A stretch of 64,000 nucleotides of DNA from Neobacillus pocheonensis (GTDB taxonomy: Bacteria; Bacillota; Bacilli; Bacillales; Cytobacillaceae). The translations under genes and the position numbers were made by a program. Position 1 is the first letter of the stretch, and each line of letters opens with the position of its first letter. Under the pieces are notes generated by a model. That model was given only the letters and a program-made list of their open reading frames with translations, did not search any database and was not told the DNA's origin. The stretch spans positions 1,550,001 through 1,614,000 of the forward strand of contig JAMQCR010000001.1 in NCBI GenBank assembly GCA_023702235.1, in the 5' to 3' direction. Below are positions 38,972 through 48,697 of the stretch, in pieces.

Positions 38972-39007
38972 GTGTTAGGCACCGTCCAGTTAATGGAGGG
39001 TGTTTTT
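38972..39007 (+). repeat. GGCACC repeat and hairpin, probable terminator
   Basis: GTGTTAGGCACC is followed by CACCGTCCA and TGGAGGGTG arms and a T-run. It serves as the likely terminator of the MetE-like gene. Confidence 0.55.
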
Positions 39008-39114
39008 AATTATTTTGTATCAAGGTCTGTTTTCCTTTATTATCAAATGGTAGGAAGTTTTATTTTACTAAATCAACTTTGATTAAATAAAAGTTTTTTG
39101 GAGATGATTGTTGG

Positions 39115-40288
39115 TTGAATATTCCAATTGGAAAGAATATTCCGCTATCCTATGGAACATATGGGATTTTATCTATCATATACTTTCTATATATCTATCG
39201 TCACCTAGTTAGTAATGAAGAACTTAGGCCAATTTTTTTTATACTTTTGATTATCGTTTATTTGGTTATGCTTCTGCTTTTAAGAACGAAATATCAGAAA
39301 ATAGTATATATCATTTTTTCTATATTAATTATTGGAATCATTACTGCTTTGGACTTTAACGGAATTTCTCAAACTGAGGTTCTTTTTTGGCCTTTGTACT
39401 TTCTTTTAGCATCCATGCCAACAAGATTTAATACGTTATCATAAGCACTAGTTATCCTCTCGGGAGTTGTAATGTTAGTTATATCCTATCCATTTCCAAT
39501 CACAACTGTAATTGCTCTAGTAGGTTTATATTTTGGACTGCGAAGTCGACGTGTGCGCCGGAGGCCAATCAATTAAGGGTGCAGCATCTTGAAGAATTAA
39601 ATAAAGCCTATTCAGATTTAAAAATTGCACATGATGAATTACAGGAAGCCAATATTGTATCCATGAGATATGCTGCACTTGCTGAGCGAGCGAAGATTGC
39701 AAGGGACATTCATGATGGTTTGGGTCATAATATGACGTCACTCATTATCCAATTACAAGTACTGGAAGTTATGTTGACTAATAATAAAGATGAAGCGAGT
39801 AAAAAAATAAATGAGATCTTAGCCATCGCTCATGAAGGGATGGAAGAAGTGCGTAGAGCTGTAAGAGAATGGGCTAATGACAATGAAATGCTTGGATTAG
39901 TCGCTCTTAGGGGTTTAATTACTCAAACTGAGGCCATTCACAATTACGCTGTGAATTCATGGAGGAGAGTCCCATTTCGGAATGGTCCATTGAAACAAGT
40001 GCCGTTCTATATCGTGTATTGCAGGAAGCACTTACAAATGTTCTGCTTCATAGTAAAGCTACCTTAGTAAAAATCGTAGTGGAAGAGGAAAATGATAAAG
40101 TGATCTTAACAATTGCTGATAATGGGATATACACTGAAGAAAATCCTTTAAAACTGGGATTTGGCACGAATGGAATGATGGAGAGATGTAAACTTTTAAG
40201 TGGCGAATGCACTTTTACAGGCATTAGCCCTCAGGGATTAACGGTTACCGCGATTGTCCCGATCGATCCGCCCATAACAAAAAAATAA
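39115..40288 (+). pseudogene. NarL-type sensor histidine kinase, broken by a stop and two frameshifts
   Basis: The N-terminal part has about five membrane segments. The HisKA_3 box is ERAKIARDIHDGLGHNMTSL with the phospho-accepting His, and the ATPase domain has VLQEALTNVLLHSKAT and LTIADNGIY followed by GFGTNGMMER. An in-frame TAA lies at 39442-39444 after NTLS. One G is lost near 39559, beside GGCC 39563, and one C at GGCC 39932-39935, where EAHSQLRCEFMEE is restored. The partner response regulator follows after 15 bases. The kinase should sense a membrane-related signal like DesK/LiaS relatives; the signal is unknown. The in-frame stop suggests real inactivation unless it too is an error. 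Confidence 0.82.
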
Positions 40289-40302
40289 AGGTTGGTCATA
40301 TA

Positions 40303-40974
40303 ATGGATAAAATAAAAATCGTCCTAGCTGATGATCAAACGATTGTCAGGCAAGGATTAGAATACCTCCTTAATGCTCAATCCGATTTAATAGTAGTTGG
40401 TGAAGCGATAGATGGGGAGGAAGCTGTAGATATTGTGCTAAAAATGAAACCCGATCTCGTTCTTATGGATGTACAAATGTCCCGACTAACTGGAATAGAA
40501 GTTACTGAAATACTAGTAAAACGAATTCCCGGAATATAAATCATACTCCTAACCACATTTGATGTTCAGGAGTATGTTTATGATGGAATCCGTGCTGGGG
40601 CGATTGGTTATCTGCTAAAGGATACAAATACAAAAGACTTGATTGAAGCCATTCACCTAGCCTACCGGGGCGCAGCTATTTATCGGACAACCACAGCTAG
40701 CAAAGCACTAGCAAGTTTGTTAAGTTCTGCTGAAACTGAAACGACTGAACTACCTTCCAATTCTGATAGAAATTTAATTGAACCTTTAACTGCACGTGAA
40801 ATAGAGGTATTGCAACAGATGGCTTTTGGTAAGCGGAATGCTGAAATTGCGAAAGCATTGTTCGTAACAGAAGGAACCGTAAAAACTCACGTGCATGCAA
40901 TTTTGCAAAAATTAGGCGTTGAAGACCGCACACAAGCGGTTGTCATGGCCATTCGTCAAAAAATTGTTAAATAA
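40303..40974 (+). pseudogene. NarL/LuxR-type response regulator with an in-frame stop
   Basis: A 223-residue response regulator. The receiver shows KIVLADDQTIVRQGL (acidic pair) and PDLVLMDVQMSRLTG, with the phosphorylated Asp near residue 54. The LuxR-type helix-turn-helix reads LTAREIEVLQQMAFGKRNAE and GTVKTHVHAILQKL. Codon 79 (40537-40539) is TAA within PGI*IILLTTFDVQEY, where relatives have Lys or Gln; the frame is unchanged on both sides. It is the cognate regulator of the broken kinase upstream. A single C-to-T or A-to-T change explains the stop. Confidence 0.87.
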
Positions 40975-41488
40975 AAGTAGATTCTTCTGCCTTCAAATGT
41001 TTTTTTGGAATAAGTTTAATACGAGCTATAATCCCGATGATTCGGACTACTAACATCGTTATCATCATGATAATGAAGGCTGGCCCTATGATCGAAGGGT
41101 TCAAATGGTGTGAAATAAAAATTCGCCGACTGCAGCCGGGTTATGTTCCTGCGTAATAGGCTAAACCAAGACGTGTTCCTAGACTTAAAACCCACACGAT
41201 AAAATATGGAATCCCAGCCTGAGTATAATATTTTCCCGTGGAATCCTGTCCATTCTTGGTTGTCATGACTAATAGGCCACCGAAAAGGATGCCTGCTGCC
41301 ATACAAATAAATATCGCAATTAAGTTTGAGCCCCCTGTGGGGATGGTATGGAAATATTGGTTACCTTTGAATAAAGCTACTGCGATAGGAAGAATGAATC
41401 GATAAAAATTAACCGTTCTTTTCCCGATCTGAGTATACAAGTTGATCACCAAAAATATTGCAAGTTCAACCAATACAGATGAATTCAT
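40967..41488 (-). pseudogene. CcdC/DUF1453-like membrane protein with compensating frameshifts
   Basis: On the minus strand the frame begins MNSSVLVELAIFLVINLYTQ and has about four membrane segments (IFICMAAGILFGGLLVMT, YFIVWVLSLGTRLGL). After LAYYAGT a TAA interrupts it. A neighbouring frame gives HNPAAVGEFLF, and the original frame returns with LNPSIIGPAFIIMITMLVV and a basic tail. Loss of AC near 41148 and of one C near 41115 would explain this. The pattern resembles CcdC-like (DUF1453) proteins of Bacillus. It converges with the response regulator and overlaps its end by eight bases. Confidence 0.65.
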
Positions 41489-41869
41489 AAGTCATTTCTC
41501 CTTCTAATCATTAATCAATTTTCAGTACTAATACTATAGGAATGGAGATGGAGACACATCTACTTCTGGATAGGTTTAAAGGATTATAACTATATCCATA
41601 GATATAGAAGAGGAGAATAAAGCAGCGATTTGATAATTATTGATACATATTTCCAAGGCTATTTTTTTAAATATTCTGTCGATTTGCGGACCTCATATTT
41701 TTAAAAATGAAATTATTTATTAGATCGAAATGAAACCGTTTTTGGATTGAAGAGGAGGAATTCTGTTTAGTGAGTTGAACAGGGATTTATTAAAAAAGAA
41801 TGATATAATTTTTAGTAAGATTACCCATATCTAATTAAAAATGTGTAAAACTGGAAGGGTTGAGATTTA
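41489..41869. other. Intergenic region between CcdC-like and SRPBCC genes
   Basis: About 380 bases, AT-rich, acting as promoter space for two divergent genes. GAGAAATGAC at 41489-41498 is the antisense of the CcdC-like gene's start region. No further element recognised. Confidence 0.35.
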
Positions 41870-42345
41870 ATGACTATGCCGATTACAATACCTGATCTTT
41901 CATCAAGACCGTTTTCTTTAAAGGTGGAGCGTTTGATGGAATCATCGCCCGATGTCCTTTTCCGAGCATGGACGCAGCAGATTGACCGCTGGTTTGCCGC
42001 ACCTGGTACCGTGATCATGAAAGGAGAAGTCAATACGCCTTTTTCTTTGAGACCATTTTCAAATTCGAGGAACAAAGCAAGGCCCAGCGTCATCCCCATT
42101 ACGGACGATTTCTTACTCTCGAACAGGATCGGCTTATCGAATTGACGTGGGTTACGGGGGCTGGAGGAACGATGGGGGCAGAGACAGTTGTCACGGTTGA
42201 ACTGGAACATCATGGCACCGGCACGCTTCTTCGGCTTACCCACGCGGGATTTTTAGATGAGGAGTCGAGGAACGGGCACGAATATGCATGGCCGTTTGTG
42301 CTTGAACAGCTCGACCAACGGATGATGGAAAAAACAAATCAATAA
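41870..42345 (+). pseudogene. SRPBCC/AHSA1 family protein, frameshifted
   Basis: About 158 residues. It starts ITIPDLSSRPFSLKVERLME with [20 protein letters not shown], the N-terminal helix of Aha1-like START folds. The frame breaks at a T-run near 42045 (one T lost) and resumes [20 protein letters not shown], then [20 protein letters not shown] and the final [10 protein letters not shown]. Such proteins bind hydrophobic ligands in a cleft; many are uncharacterised stress or antibiotic-related proteins. Stand-alone gene with a shared terminator. Confidence 0.8.
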
Positions 42346-42353
42346 AGTAGGTC

Positions 42354-42408
42354 AATGAAAAAGCCCAACAACCGGTCACTGGTGTAGTCGGTTGTTGGGC
42401 TTTTCATT
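42354..42408. terminator. Bidirectional terminator between convergent genes
   Basis: AATGAAAAAGCCCAACAACCG (to 42374) pairs with CGGTTGTTGGGCTTTTCATT (42389-42408). The long symmetric stem with A/T-rich ends serves both the SRPBCC gene and the minus-strand Mo oxidoreductase. Confidence 0.85.
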
Positions 42409-43477
42409 ATTCAATTTTAACTTTAATTTTATCTACCGCATTATAGCCATAGCCTTTTTGATTCCAGAAGGGGATAGAGGGTTGACTTCGACCATAAGAA
42501 TCTGTGGCTTTTGACATAATGGTATATTCCCCCTTTTCCATAACTGACCAATCGAATACCCAAGAGGACCATTCATAGCTTCCTTTATTTTGAGTGATAA
42601 TGTTTGCTTCTGACCAGCTTTTTCCTCCATCTGTACTGACTTCAACCTTCGAAATAACTCCTTTACCTGTCCAGGAAATACCTGAAATGAAGTGTTTACC
42701 AGTATTGAGAACATTCATGTCCAGTGGTTTTTGTATGGTGGAGTTCACATTTATTGTCGTCACGGGAAAAGAGCCTGCCTCGTTTTCCTTATTTGGATAA
42801 TATACATAATCAGTTGATTGAAAAGGTCCTTTAAACTCGGAATCAATTATACTAATTTGTTTAATCCATTTAACGGAGGCCATTGCGTACCACTGGGGAA
42901 CGATTAATCTCAATGGATAGCCGTGCTTAAAAGGAATCGGTTGATTATTATACTCATAGCCAATGATTGTGTCGGGGTGAAGGGCTTTTTCTAAAGGCAA
43001 GCTTCTTGAAAAAGTATAGACTCTATCGGAGTCAGTTCTTTTACCATAATCATACCCTTCCACAACTACCTCTTTGGCACCCGCCTTTATACCTGCTAAG
43101 TCGAGAAAGGTCCTTAAAGGGACGCCTTTCCAATATCCTTGACTAATAGCACCTTTTTGCCACTGATCACCAAACGCTTTTGGAACGAATAAATATCGCT
43201 TGTCACCCGAACATTCTAGGACAACTTTGATTGTTTTTGAAGGCATTGTGAGCATCTCTTGCAGGGTAAACAATCTTGGTTTTTCAACCAATCCATTTAC
43301 AGATAGCCAATAACTTGAAGTGGTAAGCATTGGATAGGAAAAGTGATTTCTACGATAAAACAATTTAGGATCTATGATGTCTGATTTAATAAAATGAATT
43401 GGTGTTTCTTGATTTTCTGGAAGTAAGCTATGTGCGATTAGAGATGGATTTATGGAAGGATTGTGTGATTTTGACAT
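42407..43477 (-). CDS. Sulfite oxidase-like molybdopterin-dependent oxidoreductase
   Basis: A 356-residue protein of the sulfite oxidase family. The Moco-binding domain has IKVVLECSGDKR (the Mo-ligating Cys near residue 89), KGVPLRTFLDLAGI and HGYPLRLIVPQWYAMASVKW. The C-terminal Mo-co dimerisation domain is present (ISWTGKGVISKVEVSTDGGKSW). Homologues oxidise sulfite or reduce sulfoxides. No signal peptide or twin-arginine motif is seen, so a cytoplasmic location is likely. No heme or cytochrome partner is adjacent. The ribosome site is GGAGG just upstream of ATG 43477. Confidence 0.9.
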   Translation of the reverse strand: MSKSHNPSINPSLIAHSLLPENQETPIHFIKSDIIDPKLFYRRNHFSYPMLTTSSYWLSVNGLVEKPRLFTLQEMLTMPSKTIKVVLECSGDKRYLFVPKAFGDQWQKGAISQGYWKGVPLRTFLDLAGIKAGAKEVVVEGYDYGKRTDSDRVYTFSRSLPLEKALHPDTIIGYEYNNQPIPFKHGYPLRLIVPQWYAMASVKWIKQISIIDSEFKGPFQSTDYVYYPNKENEAGSFPVTTINVNSTIQKPLDMNVLNTGKHFISGISWTGKGVISKVEVSTDGGKSWSEANIITQNKGSYEWSSWVFDWSVMEKGEYTIMSKATDSYGRSQPSIPFWNQKGYGYNAVDKIKVKIE

Positions 43478-43649
43478 GGGTACCTCCTGGGTTAAAAGGG
43501 TTGATAATCATATCTATGCTCCAAAACTGTAGTAAATTTTTTGAAATTATCAATCTCCAATCTTAACAATACTTTACTCTAGATTAATATTACATTTACA
43601 TTTTTCATTTAAAGTATTAGAAGTAAACTATTTATTGGAGGCGTTTTTT

Positions 43650-45188
43650 GTGAATGTAAAGAAGCTATCTAAAATCATTAATGTTCTAAGTGTTGCTGCT
43701 TTGGGTACTATCCTTACTGTTTCTCCCGTGGTTAATGCTCAAGTGAATGCCCAGGTTAATGAAAAGGTAAGTGTACATGGTCAGGAAGCAAAGGCAGTAA
43801 CAAAAACACCGATTAAACATGTCGTTGTTATTTTTGGGGAAAATGTTTCATTTGATCATTACTTTGGTACATATCCTTATGCTTTGAATATTAAAGGAGA
43901 ACCAAAATTTACTGCAAAGGCAAATACTCCGGAAGTAAATACTTTATTAACTCCAAAAGATTATAATGGGACACAGCCGAATATCTCCAAGACGAACCTG
44001 ATTACTAATAATCCGAACATTGCAAATCCTGTACGATTAGATCGCACACAAGCTATGACACCAGATATGGACCACGCCTATCATGATGAAATTGCTGCCA
44101 CTGACGGTGGAAAGATGGACAAGTTTGTTGAGGGTACTGGAAGAGGGCAAAATATTGTAATGGATTATTATGATGGCAACACAGTGACAGCGCTATGGAA
44201 CTACGCTCAAAACTTTGCCATGAGTGATAATTCGTTTGGAACAACTTATGGCCCATCTACACCTGGTGCATTAAACCTGATTTCTGGTGAAACTCATGGG
44301 GCGACATTGTATAATTCTAATGGCCAAAAAGCAACAAGTGATGTTGTAAATGAGTTTGAAAATGGCACTGTTACCGGTGATCCAAACCCTTATTTTGACA
44401 AGACTTCAACAGGTGCAACTGTTGCAATGAACGACACAAATAAAAACGTTGGCGATTTACTGAATGCAAAAGGTATTACTTGGGGCTGGTTCCAAGGCGG
44501 CTTTGCTGATCCAAATGCTAAACATTCAAATGTTGGGGGAGCATCTGTTACCGACTATAGCCCACATCATCAGCCATTTGAATATTATAAGTCAACAGCT
44601 AACAAGGATCATGTGGCTCCAAGCTCACCTGAGATGATTGGTAAAACAGATCAAGCGAATCACCAATATGATATGAAGGATTTCTGGACAGCTGTGGACA
44701 AAGGAAATATGCCAAGTGTAAGCTACCTTAAAGCACCAATGTACCAAGATGGTCATGCTGGCTATTCAGATCCATTAGACGAGCAGCAATTTATTGTGAA
44801 TACGATTAATCAACTTCAAAAAACACCGGAGTGGAAGGATACAGCTGTTGTCATTGCATATGATGATTCAGATGGTTGGTATGATCATGTATTTGCATCC
44901 GGCAACGGACAATCGGTTGAATCAGGGAAAGCGGGTTATGGTCCAAGATTACCGTTACTCGTTGTTTCACCGTATGCAAAGAGTAATTTTGTCGATCATA
45001 CATTAACTGATCAATCATCCGTCCTTAAATTTGTTGAAGATAACTGGAATTTAGGCCGCATCGGTGGTACTTCTCTTGATGCACAAGCAGGTAGCATTGA
45101 AAATATGTTTGATTTTAAAAAGGGACCAAGCAATAAAAAGCTTTTCCTTGATGAGAAAACAGGTCAACCTGTAAAAGGAAAAGAATAG
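43650..45188 (+). CDS. Secreted phosphoesterase (phospholipase C / acid phosphatase family)
   Basis: About 512 residues. A signal peptide (KKLSKIINVLSVAALGTIL, cleavage after VVNA) precedes a PF04185-type phosphoesterase. IKHVVVIFGENVSFDHYFGT contains the catalytic metal-binding Glu/Asn; TTYGPSTPGALNLISGETHG is the substrate loop; DTAVVIAYDDSDGWYDHV and PRLPLLVVSPYAKSNFVDH hold the later metal ligands. The family includes non-hemolytic phospholipase C and acid phosphatases. I start at GTG 43650 because GGAGGCG overlaps the TTG at 43635. It should act outside the cell on phospholipid head groups or phosphate esters. Confidence 0.9.
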   Translation: MNVKKLSKIINVLSVAALGTILTVSPVVNAQVNAQVNEKVSVHGQEAKAVTKTPIKHVVVIFGENVSFDHYFGTYPYALNIKGEPKFTAKANTPEVNTLLTPKDYNGTQPNISKTNLITNNPNIANPVRLDRTQAMTPDMDHAYHDEIAATDGGKMDKFVEGTGRGQNIVMDYYDGNTVTALWNYAQNFAMSDNSFGTTYGPSTPGALNLISGETHGATLYNSNGQKATSDVVNEFENGTVTGDPNPYFDKTSTGATVAMNDTNKNVGDLLNAKGITWGWFQGGFADPNAKHSNVGGASVTDYSPHHQPFEYYKSTANKDHVAPSSPEMIGKTDQANHQYDMKDFWTAVDKGNMPSVSYLKAPMYQDGHAGYSDPLDEQQFIVNTINQLQKTPEWKDTAVVIAYDDSDGWYDHVFASGNGQSVESGKAGYGPRLPLLVVSPYAKSNFVDHTLTDQSSVLKFVEDNWNLGRIGGTSLDAQAGSIENMFDFKKGPSNKKLFLDEKTGQPVKGKE

Positions 45189-45219
45189 TAAGCAAAAAGA
45201 GTAGAAAAGATGACCCAAG

Positions 45220-45248
45220 ACCTAACTCAAGAGAGTTGGGTCTTTTTG
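45220..45248 (+). terminator. Intrinsic terminator after the phosphoesterase
   Basis: GACCTAACTC pairs with GAGTTGGGTC around a four-base loop, with five T after. Confidence 0.78.
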
Positions 45249-45249
45249 G

Positions 45250-45303
45250 TGTCCGTTACGGGTGGACAATAACGCGAAATGTCCACAAGCGGTGCCTGTC
45301 ACT
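45250..45303. repeat. GGTGCC-type interspersed repeat
   Basis: Contains GTGTCC, GGTGGACA, TGTCCAC and GGTGCCTGTCAC; the outer parts match the other GGCACC elements and the TGGACA/TGTCCA arms form a hairpin. Confidence 0.55.
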
Positions 45304-45370
45304 TTTAGTAGCATGAAAACAGTTGATGTCAAATATGATTAGGTAAGATGATAATTTAAGGGGTGAAGTT

Positions 45371-45847
45371 ATGGTTTTTTTTCTTACCTTTTTTATTGGT
45401 ATTATCTTGGTTATTGGCATTATCTTTTATTTGATTTTCGGGTATACGAATAAAAAAACATTTGCTGTAAGAAGTCAGATTTTAAGCGGTACCAAAACAT
45501 TTCTAGCACATTGGAAGTATGACAATATTAATATAGCTGATTATCAACCTTTTGGAAGTGGGCTGACGTTATATAAAAAGAAATTAGCTGATGTGAAGGA
45601 GATCTATATTTGCTTAGATGGAATTTTATTTGGCGATGTTGTTTTTTACAGTTGGAATCGTCTAGCAACATTTAAAAAATTAGAGATAAAAGCTGGAAAT
45701 CCACCAAGTATTCATTTTAAAATAGAATACGGGTCTGGTGACTCAGAAACTATTAATGAATTTTATATTCCGATACCTGAAGAAAAGGAAATTGAGGCAA
45801 AATCTGTTGTGGATACTTTATCTAGTTTCGTGCAATTTGATAGATAG
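45371..45847 (+). CDS. Hypothetical protein with N-terminal membrane helix
   Basis: A 158-residue protein. The first 24 residues (VFFLTFFIGIILVIGIIFYLIF) form one membrane anchor; the rest is soluble with strand-rich stretches such as VKEIYICLDGILFGDVVFY and PPSIHFKIEYGSGDSETINEF. Ribosome site AAGGGGTGAAG precedes the ATG. No family recognised. It lies between a repeat element and a thioesterase gene and has its own terminator. Confidence 0.65.
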   Translation: MVFFLTFFIGIILVIGIIFYLIFGYTNKKTFAVRSQILSGTKTFLAHWKYDNINIADYQPFGSGLTLYKKKLADVKEIYICLDGILFGDVVFYSWNRLATFKKLEIKAGNPPSIHFKIEYGSGDSETINEFYIPIPEEKEIEAKSVVDTLSSFVQFDR

Positions 45848-45872
45848 ATAAGTTAATACTTTAAGAAATTAG

Positions 45873-45895
45873 AAACCCATACGAAGGGTTTTTTT
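45873..45895 (+). terminator. Short terminator after the hypothetical membrane protein
   Basis: AAACCC and GGGTTT separated by seven bases, then a T-run. Confidence 0.55.
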
Positions 45896-45972
45896 GTTTT
45901 ATCTAATTAACAATATAAGAAGCAGGTTTTCCATCTGATGTGTTATACTATTCAGAAAAAGGGGGAGAAAAG

Positions 45973-46458
45973 ATGGATGAATTAGTACATAAAGCAATAC
46001 AAGATGAGTATCCGGATGATTTTGCCTGGTGTTATGGCTGTGGCCGTTTAAATGAAGAGGGTCATCATTTTCGAACCGGCTGGCAAGGGGAGAAGACTGT
46101 AACGATTTATTCACCTGAAGCTAAGCATATGGCACTACCTGGTTTTGTTTATGGTGGAATTGTTGCTTCATTAATTGATTGTCACGGTACTGGTTCAGCC
46201 TCACTTGCACTTCACCGAAAAAATGGACATGAAGTAGGTGATGGTGGGGAACCACCTCGGTTCGTAACCGCTTCGTTAAACGTGGAATTTGTAAAACCAA
46301 CCCCACAAGGTGTGGCGTTAAAAGCTGTCGGCACCGTGACTGAGATTCATCCGAAGAAGTTTAAGGTAGAAACAGAGGTATATGCTAATGATGTGCTTTG
46401 TGCCCGAGGTGAAGTTGTCGCGGTGGTTATGCCAAGTACCTTTTTAAAGAAAGACTAA
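45973..46458 (+). CDS. PaaI-type hotdog thioesterase family protein
   Basis: A 161-residue hotdog-fold protein. CYGCGRLNEEGHHFRTGW near residue 20 is typical of the PaaI/YbgC-like 4HBT group. LPGFVYGGIVASLIDCHGTGSA is the catalytic helix with the acidic residue, and FVTASLNVEFVKPTP the dimer strand. Such proteins hydrolyse acyl-CoA thioesters; the acyl group is unknown. I start at ATG 45973 after GGGGGAG; the earlier in-frame start at 45940 has none. Single gene, with a G-U-containing terminator downstream. Confidence 0.87.
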   Translation: MDELVHKAIQDEYPDDFAWCYGCGRLNEEGHHFRTGWQGEKTVTIYSPEAKHMALPGFVYGGIVASLIDCHGTGSASLALHRKNGHEVGDGGEPPRFVTASLNVEFVKPTPQGVALKAVGTVTEIHPKKFKVETEVYANDVLCARGEVVAVVMPSTFLKKD

Positions 46459-46524
46459 ACGAGCACATTGGCGTAAGAATCCTTACCAAGATACTTTCAA
46501 GGCAGTTCTTTAAAATAATTTTTC

Positions 46525-46564
46525 AAGTCGATTCCTAAATGTACAATAGGGATCGGCTTTTTTG
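46525..46564 (+). terminator. Intrinsic terminator after the thioesterase
   Basis: AAGTCGATTCCTA pairs with TAGGGATCGGCTT (G-T pairs allowed) and is followed by six T. Confidence 0.75.
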
Positions 46565-46766
46565 CGTTTTCAGATCATCCTCCAAAGTAAAAAAGTAAGC
46601 AAATCTAACAATGATAAACTCGCTACTGAAAAATCTAGATAGAAAACCTTACACGATTACAGAAATACAATTATTTGTATGCCATACTTACTTGAAATCA
46701 AGTGAATACCCTTTTACCAAGAAAATTCAAATGAGGGTGTAATCTCAGACTGGAGGTGTGGTCAGA

Positions 46767-47135
46767 ATGGTTCGCTTTCTTGTTCAATTTATCACAATCC
46801 TTTTTATTTATCTTATTGGAAACAGGCTTGTGGAGTGGTTGGGACTTCCTGTACCAGGGAGTATTGTTGGGTTGGCCCTATTATTCCTTGCTTTGTTGTC
46901 TGAGTGTGTAAATTAACGTGGGTGGAAAAAGCAGCCCAGCTGCATATCAAACATATTACACTTCTCTTTATACCTTTTGCAGTTGGTGTTTGGTCGTATA
47001 CCGGCATTTTTCGGATAGAAGGACTGAAATTAGTTGTCATCTTAACAATCAGCAGTCTGTTTGTGTTAATTGTAACTGCCTTTAGCGCAGAATATCTAAA
47101 TACAAAAAGAAGAGGGGAAAACAAAATGGAAGTGA
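46767..47135 (+). pseudogene. CidA/LrgA holin-like protein, frameshifted
   Basis: About 120 residues with four membrane segments. It starts VRFLVQFITILFIYLIGNRL and has the family block LGLPVPGSIVGLALLFLALL. The frame breaks near 46908, where one A seems lost, and resumes KLTWVEKAAQLHIKHITLLF, then FIPFAVGVW. GGAGGTG precedes ATG 46767. As the sequence stands the second frame runs on into the next gene; the likely true end is TGA 47133-47135, overlapping the next ATG, which would need one more G in GAGGGG near 47115. LrgA/CidA proteins affect autolysis and pyruvate or acetate handling. Confidence 0.83.
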
Positions 47136-47804
47136 TGATTAACAATATTCTTTTATGTACAGTTATTACCGTGATGAGTTATGTGATTGGGTTAAGGGTG
47201 TTTCAGACATATAACAAGGCTTGGCTAAACCCATTGTATTCTGTTACAGTTTTCATCATCAGTCTGTTTCTTTTGCTACATTTAGACTTTGCTCGTTATT
47301 CCTCCGGCACGGGAATTTTCACATTGCTTTTGGGAACAGCCACTGTATCATTAGCTGTTCCCTTATACAAACAGTTAAGATTAATTAAAAAATATTTTTC
47401 AATTATTGTTTGGGCAGTAATTCCAGGTACTTTAGCAGGTGTCGTATCGGTCGTGCTTTTAAATAAGGCACTCGATTTAAATCGGGAAATGATGTTTACT
47501 CTAATACCTAAATCTGTGACTGCCCCCATTGCCGTGAGCATTTCTCAGTCGATGGGTGGAATACCATCTCTCACCGTCATGTTTGTTTTTATTTCCGCTA
47601 TATTTTCTCTTCTTACTGGCAATTCTATTTAAGTTTATCCGGGTTAAAAGTGGGATTGCCAAGGGTCTCGCATTAGGAACCTCCGCCCAAGCAATTGGGG
47701 CAAACCGCGCCTTTGAATGGGGCGAACTCGAAGGAGCGATGGGAAGCATCGCCATGATAACATCTGCACTGTTCATGTCATTTATTAGCGCAATAATACA
47801 TTAA
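47126..47804 (+). pseudogene. CidB/LrgB family membrane protein, frameshifted
   Basis: About 226 residues, the usual LrgB size, with seven or so membrane segments. Conserved blocks are LGTATVSLAVPLYKQ, LIPKSVTAPIAVSISQSMGG and, after the frame break near 47615, IAKGLALGTSAQAIGANRAF. It pairs with the LrgA-type gene immediately upstream, with the overlapping ATGGAAGTGA arrangement typical of lrgAB. The break, ILFKF regained after ISAIFSLL, fits loss of two T or gain of one base. LrgB-type proteins act with LrgA as a membrane pair. Confidence 0.85.
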
Positions 47805-48069
47805 TTCGCTGGGGAGCTGCCCCTAGTGCGTTAATGCGGTACAATGCAGACCTTGTCGCCTGATAAAAACACGTGAAGGCACATACTACCCCGACTACAG
47901 TTATAATATAGACAGAACTACCTTTTCGTTTGCCTTTGTCTTTTTAGCTTAAAACTCAAGAAAGGAAATATCTTATTATTATGGATAAATTTATGCGATC
48001 CTTGTGATAAATTTTTTAACGATGTACGGAGGCTTTACAATCATTCTTCCCACAACTTTGGGTGGACAC
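47805..48069. other. Intergenic region between lrgB and the convergent hydrolase
   Basis: About 265 bases without a gene. No clear terminator follows lrgB. GTGGACAC near 48063 resembles part of the repeat elements. Confidence 0.35.
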
Positions 48070-48110
48070 AAAAAGAGAACACATTTAGTACAAGACTAAA
48101 TATGTTCTCT
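48070..48110 (-). terminator. Terminator of the LysM/SleB hydrolase gene
   Basis: AGAGAACACATTTAGT and ACTAAATATGTTCTCT form a long stem with an A-run on its left, i.e. a T-run on the minus strand. Related to the malate synthase terminator at 23.34 kb. Confidence 0.75.
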
Positions 48111-48115
48111 TCGAT

Positions 48116-48697
48116 TTATTTTTTAAATACATGATGACCAATAACGAATGTAGTAGGCATATTATCTAACCAATGACTTGTACAAATTTCCGGATTGTAA
48201 AAGTATAACGGCTTTGTTCCAACATTCCTGTTTTTAGTTAAAGCTTCATTTACTGCTTTAATGGAATCTGAATTGGCCGGCTTATTGATTTCTCCATTAC
48301 TAACTGGTTGAAACTGACCAGGGGCGTAAATTACATCTTTTATGGTGTTGGGAAATTCTGGGCTTTCCACTCTGTTCAGTACCACTTCGGCCACAGCAAC
48401 CTTTCCTTCATAGGGTTCACTTTCAGCCTCAGCTCTAACCAATCTAGCGAGCAGATTTTTTTCATATTCTGAGTAACCTATTTTCATTGTAGGTTTAATA
48501 GTATTCACATATTCGCCAACATAAATTACATCAAGATTTTTTATTTGCGGGTTAACCTTAGATAACTCTTGTAAAGTTAAATTACTCTTATTTGCAATTT
48601 TCGTCATTGTATCTCCATTATTAACTGTATAAGCGAAAGTAGGAGAAGCTATTAACAATAATACTCCTAATGTCATTGTGCAGATTAGTTTTTTCAT
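48116..48697 (-). CDS. Secreted LysM and SleB-type cell wall hydrolase
   Basis: A 193-residue secreted protein. A signal peptide (KKLICTMTLGVLLLIASPTFA) is followed by a LysM domain (YTVNNGDTMTKIANKSNLTL) and a Hydrolase_2 (SleB/CwlJ) domain with ARLVRAEAESEPYEGKVAVA (catalytic Glu region), VVLNRVESPEFPNTIKDVIY and PLYFYNPEICTSHWL. SleB and CwlJ hydrolyse spore cortex during germination; LysM versions of this size occur in vegetative and spore settings. The frame is intact. A 45-base copy of its 3' end occurs at 14.6 kb. Confidence 0.9.
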   Translation of the reverse strand: MKKLICTMTLGVLLLIASPTFAYTVNNGDTMTKIANKSNLTLQELSKVNPQIKNLDVIYVGEYVNTIKPTMKIGYSEYEKNLLARLVRAEAESEPYEGKVAVAEVVLNRVESPEFPNTIKDVIYAPGQFQPVSNGEINKPANSDSIKAVNEALTKNRNVGTKPLYFYNPEICTSHWLDNMPTTFVIGHHVFKK

